Source: Tritrichomonas foetus (taxonomy: Eukaryota; Parabasalia; Tritrichomonadida; Tritrichomonadidae). From it: a stretch of 22,298 bases of DNA. Positions within the stretch are counted from its first letter, which is position 1; each line of letters starts with the position of its first letter. Shown piece by piece: positions 16,025-22,298 of the stretch. The position numbers were made by a program, and so were the translations under genes. The notes beneath the pieces were generated by a model, which did not search any database, was not told the DNA's origin, and saw only the letters and a list, made by a program, of their open reading frames with translations. The stretch is from positions 1 to 22,298 of the forward strand of contig MLAK01001291.1 of assembly GCA_001839685.1 (NCBI GenBank), read 5' to 3'.

Positions 16025-18439
16025 TTACATATCATTTTGATTCACAATCGGTCTCTCATTATTTTCATTGTTTGCGGTAACAGTGGAGATAGTATTATCT
16101 GGCTTGTTTTCTTCGTTTTCAACAAGTTCATTTTCCGTTTTCTTTTCAATCTCTGAACCTTCTTCATCTTTTTCTTTTCCATTTTCACTCTTTTCATTTT
16201 TTTCTTCCTCTTGATTTTCGTGACTATTTGTCTCTTGTGAAGTTTCGTCAATTAATTGATTGGTCTCATTAATCGATTGAGTAGCTTCACTAATGATCCT
16301 TTTGGCTTCATTTATAGAATGATTTGGTTCATTGCATATATGATCTTCGGCATCAGCTTTCATTGGTGGTAAATGGGTTTCAGTTTCATCATTCGAATAA
16401 ATATCATTATTTTGAACATGTGAGCCAGTGGAAGACATATTTAGTGAACGATTTGAAACTTGTTGTGATTTTGGCCGTATTGAAGGAAGTCCAGAGGTTT
16501 TATATTTAGGTTGAACGTTTCGAACAGAAGAAGAAGATGATGATACTAAACTAGATCTCCCTTTTTGTTGATGTCTCACTCTTTTTCTAAGTTCATCAAT
16601 ATCAATTTGATACTTTTCTGCAATTGATGATGCTGGAGTTGAAACTTTTCCAGCTTTTCCAACCTCAAATTCTAAAAGTGCTTTTTCATTGGATAATTTG
16701 GTTAAAGCATTTATTTTTCTTTTCCTGACTTTTTCTTTTTCTTTCATTTCATATGCAACTCGTGAATCAGTTTCTTCTTGTTTTTGTCTCATTTGTTGAA
16801 TTTTTAATATACGTTGAGCTTCAACATGTTTTGCATTTAATAATAGTTCTTCTTGTTTTAATTTCTGTTGAATGTTTTTTAACATTCTTTGTCTTTCTTG
16901 TTCTTCTCTCACCCTTTGAAGTTGTTCTTCTCTTTGATGAATATTTTCTGCAACTTCTTGTTGTTTTTTTAGTTGTTTCATCCGAGTATCTTCTAAAACT
17001 TTCATTGTTCGTTGAATTTCTTGAGAGCGTGACAATCTTCCAAGTTCTGCTCTTTTTTCTCTTTCTTTTTTAATTATTTGAAGCCTATGATTCATTTCTT
17101 CATCAGTTGTCATCATTTGTATTTTTTTATCCATAGTTTCCTTTTCTATTTGAGAACGAAGCTTTGCATTTCGAACCATTCTTTCTTGTTGTTTTTGAGC
17201 GAATTCTTTTTTCTGCTTGGATAAACGTTTTTGGTATTCAGCTGCACTTTGTTCTCTTTGTTTTTCTTTTTCTTCACATTTTTGACGTTTATCTTCAATC
17301 AACTTCTTCTGGTATTGTTGAGCTCTTTGAACTAACATCTCTCTTTTTTCTTGTTGTCTTCGAAATTCGTTATCTTGCTCTTTTTTCTCTCTCAGTTTAG
17401 CTTTCATTCTTGCTTTCTCTCTATTTTGCAAATCAATTTCTCTTTGTTCGATTTTTTCCATTCGTTGTCTTTCCAAATTTTCCAACATCAATCGATTTTG
17501 TTCATTTTTTTCTTGTCTTTGTTTTTCAGCAATCATGGTATTGTGAACTTTTTCTTCCATTAGTTTCCGCTGCTGTTTTGCTGCTTTTTGTTCTTTTTCC
17601 CATAATTCTTTTCGTTTCTTTTCTTCATCCATTTTTCTTTTTCTTTCTGTTTCTTCAATCAATTTTAATTTTTCTAAATGTTTTTTATGAGACAGATTGG
17701 AAGTTCGATTTTTTTCTTCTTCTAACCTTCGTAATCTTTCATATTCACGATCATCTTTTTCTTTTTGAAGATGAGCTTGTTCTTCTTTTGTAAGAGCACG
17801 AACTAATATTGATTCTATTTCTTTTATATGAAGTGAAGTTGCTTTATCAATCACTTCTTGTTCATTTTGATTATATTTTTCAAGAGCAGCTGATTGAGCG
17901 TCACTTATTCCTCTTGATTTGGTATATAAAGTTTCTTCTTCATTTAAAATTTCTTCCCTTTTATTTGAAATTTGTTCCCTTATTCGACTAATTCGGTTTT
18001 CATGATGCTCAATCACCAATTTTCGAACCTCCTTGTCTTTCGGATATTTAGAGAGCTGTAAAGGTGTTGGTAAAAAAAGTTCACTCTCATCAATACCTAA
18101 TAATCTCAATGCTTCTATTGTTCCATAATCTGTAAAAGAAACTCGATTACTTGGATCATAATTATTGATAGATATTTCGTTGTCTTTAGTTTCGTGAATT
18201 TTGCGTTTGGGAGATTTTCGTTCAGAATTACTTTCATTTTCTGAAAATTGATTAGAATTTTCATTCATTTCTTTTTCTTGATTGGAATCTGATTCGTTCA
18301 CTTGATTCGAGTTTTCGGTATTGGGATCATTCAATTGATCAGAGATTTCTTCATTTTCATTTTGAGGTTGAAAATTATCGATGGTTTGGATTGATTCTAC
18401 ATTTTCATCGATTCGTGTCATTTTATATAACGATATCAT
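16025..18439 (-). CDS. Charged coiled-coil protein, 804 residues
   Basis: This is a structural-looking protein in three parts. Residues 1 to about 95 are acidic and Asn/Ser/Glu-rich, probably disordered, with a basic KSPKRK patch at 75-80. Residues about 103-150 look like a small folded element (DYGTIEALRLLGIDESELFLP, then EHHENRISRI). From about 195 to 600 the sequence is almost entirely Glu, Lys, Arg and Gln with heptad-like spacing (for example EERKRKMDEEKKRKELW-type runs), a long coiled coil or single helix. After a folded-looking segment at 599-624 (SSIAEKYQIDIDELRKRV) come a serine run near 631 and an acidic tail with four 7-residue repeats. Such proteins in flagellates are often cytoskeletal or axonemal, but the family is not recognised. 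It ends in tandem TAA TAA. MTRIDENVES at residue 7 (18419-18421) is an equally possible start. Opposite-strand ORFs here are only the Phe/Leu shadow of Lys/Glu codons. Confidence 0.88.
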   Translation of the reverse strand: MISLYKMTRIDENVESIQTIDNFQPQNENEEISDQLNDPNTENSNQVNESDSNQEKEMNENSNQFSENESNSERKSPKRKIHETKDNEISINNYDPSNRVSFTDYGTIEALRLLGIDESELFLPTPLQLSKYPKDKEVRKLVIEHHENRISRIREQISNKREEILNEEETLYTKSRGISDAQSAALEKYNQNEQEVIDKATSLHIKEIESILVRALTKEEQAHLQKEKDDREYERLRRLEEEKNRTSNLSHKKHLEKLKLIEETERKRKMDEEKKRKELWEKEQKAAKQQRKLMEEKVHNTMIAEKQRQEKNEQNRLMLENLERQRMEKIEQREIDLQNREKARMKAKLREKKEQDNEFRRQQEKREMLVQRAQQYQKKLIEDKRQKCEEKEKQREQSAAEYQKRLSKQKKEFAQKQQERMVRNAKLRSQIEKETMDKKIQMMTTDEEMNHRLQIIKKEREKRAELGRLSRSQEIQRTMKVLEDTRMKQLKKQQEVAENIHQREEQLQRVREEQERQRMLKNIQQKLKQEELLLNAKHVEAQRILKIQQMRQKQEETDSRVAYEMKEKEKVRKRKINALTKLSNEKALLEFEVGKAGKVSTPASSIAEKYQIDIDELRKRVRHQQKGRSSLVSSSSSSVRNVQPKYKTSGLPSIRPKSQQVSNRSLNMSSTGSHVQNNDIYSNDETETHLPPMKADAEDHICNEPNHSINEAKRIISEATQSINETNQLIDETSQETNSHENQEEEKNEKSENGKEKDEEGSEIEKKTENELVENEENKPDNTISTVTANNENNERPIVNQNDM
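16235..16318 (-). repeat. Four 21-base units encoding 7-residue repeats
   Basis: Residues 708-735 of the coiled-coil protein read SINEAKR, IISEATQ, SINETNQ and LIDETSQ: four consecutive units fitting xI(N/S/D)E(A/T)x(R/Q). The regular 7-residue period suggests a short amphipathic helix or a local 21-base tandem duplication that has diverged. Confidence 0.6.
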
Positions 18440-18610
18440 TTTGTATGCAATTTAATCGTCGTGATTGAATTGTATTTATAATTGGTCGAAATTTCTGCTT
18501 CACATTCTCTGTGAATTAATTATCATTTTGGATCATGAATCACTTTCTAGAATCTAAGAAGAATAAAAAATACTATAAAAAGTAAAACAGATAAAAATTT
18601 AATAACATGA
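18440..18610. other. Spacer between coiled-coil and Sac genes
   Basis: This 171-base gap holds the promoter of the coiled-coil gene and the 3' flank of the Sac gene. A minus-strand TCACA at 18510-18514 (predicted +1 at 18512) fits the initiator consensus but lies 70-90 bases from the possible starts, longer than typical. A minus-strand TAAA at 18598-18601 sits 9 bases past the Sac stop, as a possible polyadenylation signal. Confidence 0.35.
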
Positions 18611-21600
18611 TTAAAATATTCCGATTTTGGAAAGCTGAAAAGCCGGATCTGCATCATAAAAAATAATTTTGACAGATTGTGTTGTTCTTTTTGTTTGAAA
18701 ATATATTGAAAAGTCATGAATACCAAATGGTAAATGATAAAATTCATAGCCACTTGATTTTTCATTATTTCCATCAAAAAACAAGACGATAATTGAATTT
18801 ATTCCATTCATCTTTTCAAATAATAGGCCGCTTACTGGCGTTGGCTTTGTTAATTTAAAAATGAAAGATGATTCACTTGATACAAATATCTTTTTGGCAA
18901 TTAATAATTCAGTAAATTTCCAAGTACCTGCTTCATATTCATTTTCTAGTTGTCTAACATTAGGCGTGACATCAAATTTCAATTTATTTAAAATACCATC
19001 ATTAACAAAGACAGTAAAAACATGATCAATGATATCAATATTTATCTTTCCATTTTTTGCATTTATTTGCTTACCTCCTGTTGTTGATTGAATAGTAACA
19101 TTACAGTTTTCATTACCATCTATGGTCATTGTGTTAATTAAGCATTTTGCACCAAAAGCAATTTGGAAGTGTGAAGGAGATTCAACTCTTCCTCCTTTAT
19201 CAGTAAGAATTAAATTTTGTTCTGGATCTTCACATAGAATGAAAGAAGTTAAAGGAAATGAATTAATATTTGATATTAATGTATTATTTGCACATTCTAA
19301 ATAAAGATTATGAAAATCAGTTTCTGTTTGGTCATGTAATTTCCAAAATCCATTATAAAATCTTTTCACATTTAGCAGTCCATTTGTTAAATTATTATAT
19401 TTATCAAAGCAGCATTTACATAGAACATGGAGAGTATTATCAGCATTAAGGTTCGATGATAAATCATCAAATAAAAATGATGATTCTTGGATTGTATTAA
19501 TAATTGTAGATTGAGTATTGCATATGCTGCATGTTTTTGTTATAACTGGAATATTATTATTACCCATGTTGTTAGTATTATTTTCAGGAATGGAATTATT
19601 AGAATTAACAACATTTTTCATGAGTCCTCTGAATTTATTAAATGAGTATTCGAAAGGATCAAATCCATTGGCTGCTAAGAGAGAAGCTGTTTCAAGTTTA
19701 GAATGACAATGATGAAGTCGAGTTAATTCAACAGAGATAATTGAGTCTGGCGATAAATCTTTTAATCTTGCAATTGATGTTTTTAAAGATGATGTATCAG
19801 AAATTCTTGGCCATTTCTCGTCATTATTTACTTCAACTAAATTATTATAAATTTGTTTTTGAATTGTAAATGATGGATTTTCGGTTTTAATTGTCCCAAA
19901 AACAAAGATATTCGAAATAGTCATTTTTGAGTCATTACATGAAGTAGAAAATGTTAATCGTAGTATTCTGGATAAATTATTATTTCCATTACAATAATCA
20001 GGAGGAATTCGAATAATACATGGCGATGGACTGGTTATTTTTGGTATCGCAAAATTAGAACATAAATTATTCAAATTAGAAATCAATAACCCACTATCAA
20101 TGGAAACCATTGAAGGTGAAAATGGAGGAACAATATTAATGACAAGAGAATGTATATATGAAGGATGCGATAAATAAATTATAGTTTGAATTGTCTTAGA
20201 GTTTCCTCCAATGTTAAAAGTCATTGTAGATGGTTTATATGAAAGTATTCCATCAAGTTTGCTGTTATCAGGTGAGCAGTTTCCTGGAAGTGGATGTAAA
20301 AATGAAGCAGGGAAAGTTGAAACACAGAAAAGATCAGAATGTTTTTCAAATTTCAAGCCTAAGAAAGAATCAATTGATTTTTGTCTCGTTTTGTCTTTCA
20401 AAAAATTTTGATACCTCCTTTGCATTGCAATCGAAGAATCGCTTGCCGTTTTATTTTCAATTCCAGCAAGCTGTGAAAATGTTGTTGTCATACATGCTGG
20501 TGTATTTGTATATAAAAAAGAAACAGTATCACCGATGGCTATGAATGCATTTGCTAAGAAAACACGAAGTTCTTCTTCCAGTGACATTAATTGATCATAC
20601 GTTGGTATAGACTCGGTTCGATTGAAATTATGAATCAACGAATAAACACAATAGAAGAAACATCCAACATTCGTACGATCTAAAGAATCCATACAGTTTA
20701 CTCGAATAAATGAATCTTGCCTTTGAATAGTTATAAATGGGATGCTATTTAACTCAGAGTCATTTGCAAACAATAAAGAATTAGGAATTATTTTTGAGCA
20801 TTTGTCAACATCTTTTTCTATTTTTGAAAGTGTAAATTTTGGGATATTTAAAGTCTTAAAGATATATCCCCAATAAGTTTCAATACATTTATTTAATCCT
20901 AGTTCCTTTTTATTATGATGCCAGTCGAATTCAAAATAAGAAACATTTTTTTCTGATGAAACAGCTTTTTTATAAGCTGTACAAAGTTTAAATTCGGAAT
21001 TACTTTCATTGTTGTGTAATAAGTTTACGCATACTATTTTGGGATCTTGTTTACATGTTTCTTTAGGATTTTCGTTCTGATGTTTATAAAACGAATATTC
21101 TTCTCTCAATCTTTTGAAATATAAAGGAGTATTTTCATCACAGTTATTCTCAACTTCTAATGATGCAGTTGGAAGGGCCTTTGATTGAACAGTTCTCCAT
21201 TGAACAGGAACTGTTCCACGCCTCCAAAAATGACTTCTAGCTTCACCTTTAGAATTTTCTATGATAATCTCACATTGTACTTCATTAGCTGGAAATGCTT
21301 CAGAATTAAGTCCACGTGTATGATATCTTGTTCCTGCATGAGCCGATGATCTCACTGTAATTATTGAAAATCTAATTGGCTCATTATTTATCATCATTAT
21401 TTGGGAAATTGCTGTACCTTCAAGCAAAGTAATACAAGCATCTCTCTGTCCATAGGCTGCAAATGGTGAAGCTAAATAATCATTCCAAACAAATTCATTT
21501 TTCGGAATTTCTTTTTCATTTTCATTTGTGTTTTCATTTTCATTATTTTTTTCATTTTTTATATTTTCTTTTGTAGTTTCTATTGTTTGCTTCTTTTCTT

Positions 21601-22111
21601 TTTGATATTTAGTGAATCCAATAGGTGAAGTTATATCTTTTGTTTCACACCACATATGAAGTTCAGCAAGGGGAAATGTTTCAATTTGATTCATCAAATT
21701 TTGAGAAATTTCATTGCCTAAAATTTCAGGTGGAAATAGGGGAATATCGAGCGTGATATTTTTAGATGCTTTTATTTGGAATATAACATGTTGATTCATG
21801 AAGTATGCAACTGGAACAGCTTCTGTCACTAAAATGATGGATAATTTTGATCCGGTATGGGCATAACCAATAAGTGCTATACCAGTATATTTAGGAGATA
21901 ATATATTATAGGAATTTGCAATGTACATTTCAGCTTCTACTCGACTATCAAATATGGAATTATTTTTGATTCCTGAAAAATCAAGAGCCCCACTTAATTT
22001 GTGGATAGTAAATAAATATGATACTTCTGATTTTGGTTTTATAACCAAAATGATGAGGGCAAATTCCGAAACATCATAGACAGCAACATAAGAAGAAGGA
22101 TTCAAATTCAT
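18611..22111 (-). CDS. SacI-domain phosphoinositide phosphatase, SAC9-like
   Basis: This 1,166-residue protein has an N-terminal Sac domain (about 1-575) that should remove phosphates from membrane phosphoinositides. The catalytic CX5R(T/S) motif is intact: NCMDSLDRTN, with C473 and R479. Other Sac landmarks are FVWNDYL near 205, AGTRYHTRG near 255 and FWRRGTVPVQW near 295. An Asn/Glu/Lys-rich insertion precedes FVWNDYL. The long C-terminal part looks mostly beta: a sandwich-like stretch at about 629-741, a CSIC (861, 864) and CKCC (898, 901) pair that could bind zinc, then further beta-rich sequence from about 976 to the end. A Sac domain with a long C-terminal extension recalls plant SAC9 (inference), but no WW domain is visible. 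No transmembrane segment like that of Sac1 is seen. The frame stays open upstream to an ATG at 22196-22198. I prefer 22109-22111 because the Sac-like sequence begins there and a candidate initiator lies between the two. Confidence 0.88.
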   Translation of the reverse strand: MNLNPSSYVAVYDVSEFALIILVIKPKSEVSYLFTIHKLSGALDFSGIKNNSIFDSRVEAEMYIANSYNILSPKYTGIALIGYAHTGSKLSIILVTEAVPVAYFMNQHVIFQIKASKNITLDIPLFPPEILGNEISQNLMNQIETFPLAELHMWCETKDITSPIGFTKYQKEKKQTIETTKENIKNEKNNENENTNENEKEIPKNEFVWNDYLASPFAAYGQRDACITLLEGTAISQIMMINNEPIRFSIITVRSSAHAGTRYHTRGLNSEAFPANEVQCEIIIENSKGEARSHFWRRGTVPVQWRTVQSKALPTASLEVENNCDENTPLYFKRLREEYSFYKHQNENPKETCKQDPKIVCVNLLHNNESNSEFKLCTAYKKAVSSEKNVSYFEFDWHHNKKELGLNKCIETYWGYIFKTLNIPKFTLSKIEKDVDKCSKIIPNSLLFANDSELNSIPFITIQRQDSFIRVNCMDSLDRTNVGCFFYCVYSLIHNFNRTESIPTYDQLMSLEEELRVFLANAFIAIGDTVSFLYTNTPACMTTTFSQLAGIENKTASDSSIAMQRRYQNFLKDKTRQKSIDSFLGLKFEKHSDLFCVSTFPASFLHPLPGNCSPDNSKLDGILSYKPSTMTFNIGGNSKTIQTIIYLSHPSYIHSLVINIVPPFSPSMVSIDSGLLISNLNNLCSNFAIPKITSPSPCIIRIPPDYCNGNNNLSRILRLTFSTSCNDSKMTISNIFVFGTIKTENPSFTIQKQIYNNLVEVNNDEKWPRISDTSSLKTSIARLKDLSPDSIISVELTRLHHCHSKLETASLLAANGFDPFEYSFNKFRGLMKNVVNSNNSIPENNTNNMGNNNIPVITKTCSICNTQSTIINTIQESSFLFDDLSSNLNADNTLHVLCKCCFDKYNNLTNGLLNVKRFYNGFWKLHDQTETDFHNLYLECANNTLISNINSFPLTSFILCEDPEQNLILTDKGGRVESPSHFQIAFGAKCLINTMTIDGNENCNVTIQSTTGGKQINAKNGKINIDIIDHVFTVFVNDGILNKLKFDVTPNVRQLENEYEAGTWKFTELLIAKKIFVSSESSFIFKLTKPTPVSGLLFEKMNGINSIIVLFFDGNNEKSSGYEFYHLPFGIHDFSIYFQTKRTTQSVKIIFYDADPAFQLSKIGIF
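21511..21560 (-). repeat. TTTTCA-type microsatellite coding an Asn/Glu/Lys tract in the Sac domain
   Basis: On the plus strand, TTTTCA-like units recur irregularly through this 50-base stretch. They encode an NENENTNENEKE-type tract just before the FVWNDYL landmark. It is likely a disordered loop expanded by replication slippage and may vary in length between strains. Confidence 0.55.
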
Positions 22112-22156
22112 ATAATTTGGGGGTTTACATATATAAGAATATCTCAGAATTTTTTT

Positions 22157-22161
22157 AGTGA
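22157..22161 (-). promoter_or_regulatory. Candidate initiator (TCACT) for the Sac gene
   Basis: The minus strand reads TCACTAAAA, matching TCA(+1)Y(T/A), with predicted +1 at 22159. That is 48 bases before the ATG at 22111 and downstream of the ATG at 22198, so a transcript from here could only use the inner start. A minimal upstream ORF (ATG TAA at 22125-22130) would fall within the leader. Confidence 0.35.
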
Positions 22162-22198
22162 TAAATATAATATTATACGATATATAAATTAAAAACAT

Positions 22199-22298
22199 AT
22201 TTTTATGTTGTTTTATTAAAGATAAATCATCAAATAATATCTCAGTAACGAAATTACCTCCTATATGAAAGGTTTACATCGTGGTCCCCCAAAGGTTT
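22199..22298. other. Right-hand flank, nothing recognised
   Basis: These 100 bases upstream of the longest Sac ORF are AT-rich apart from a short GC-richer end (GTGGTCCCCC). No gene, repeat or signal could be supported. Confidence 0.5.

Noticed and set aside
16753..17991. Several plus-strand ORFs of 60-127 codons opposite the coiled-coil gene
   Set aside because: They are Phe/Leu/Val-rich shadows of Lys/Glu/Gln codons on the minus strand, overlap one another in different frames, and look like membrane proteins only for that reason.
20230..20544. 104-codon plus-strand ORF within the Sac gene
   Set aside because: It overlaps conserved Sac-domain coding sequence on the other strand and shows no coherent protein pattern.

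Overview
The window looks like a piece of an AT-rich, gene-dense, intron-poor protist genome, most likely a parabasalid (trichomonad) such as Tritrichomonas. This is inferred from long uninterrupted ORFs of 2 to 12 kb, short AT-rich spacers of about 170-270 bases, an axonemal-type dynein (so a flagellated cell), candidate trichomonad initiator motifs (TCAYW) just upstream of two starts, and TAAA elements just after all four stops. All three stop codons end genes here (TGA, TAG, TAA, TAA), so the code looks standard. No tRNA, rRNA, CRISPR array or transposon was seen.

Layout. Positions 1-891 are non-coding upstream DNA with short repeats and palindromes. Positions 892-13371 (+) hold one 4,160-codon dynein heavy chain frame, stop included, interrupted by a single in-frame TGA at 5386-5388. 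The annotation is therefore split into an N-terminal part (tail, linker, first half of AAA1) and a remainder (rest of AAA1 to the C-terminal domain). A convergent spacer follows. Three genes then lie on the minus strand: a 715-residue unrecognised protein (13641-15788), an 804-residue charged coiled-coil protein (16025-18439), and a SacI-family phosphoinositide phosphatase (18611-22111, possibly starting at 22198).

The main point of interest is the dynein. It keeps the tail, linker, six AAA modules, stalk, microtubule-binding domain and C-terminal domain. By eye, however, AAA1 has lost Walker B, the Walker A Thr/Ser and both sensors, AAA4 has lost its P-loop, and the catalytic acids of AAA2 and AAA3 read Asn. 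Only AAA2 and AAA3 keep an intact Walker A. Together with the TGA, which aligns to a conserved leucine with no surrounding indel, this suggests either a non-motor dynein pseudoenzyme or a very young pseudogene of one.

The genes share no obvious pathway. The dynein and the coiled-coil protein could both be cytoskeletal or flagellar, and the Sac protein acts on membrane phosphoinositides, but each gene appears to be an independent transcription unit, as is usual in trichomonads.
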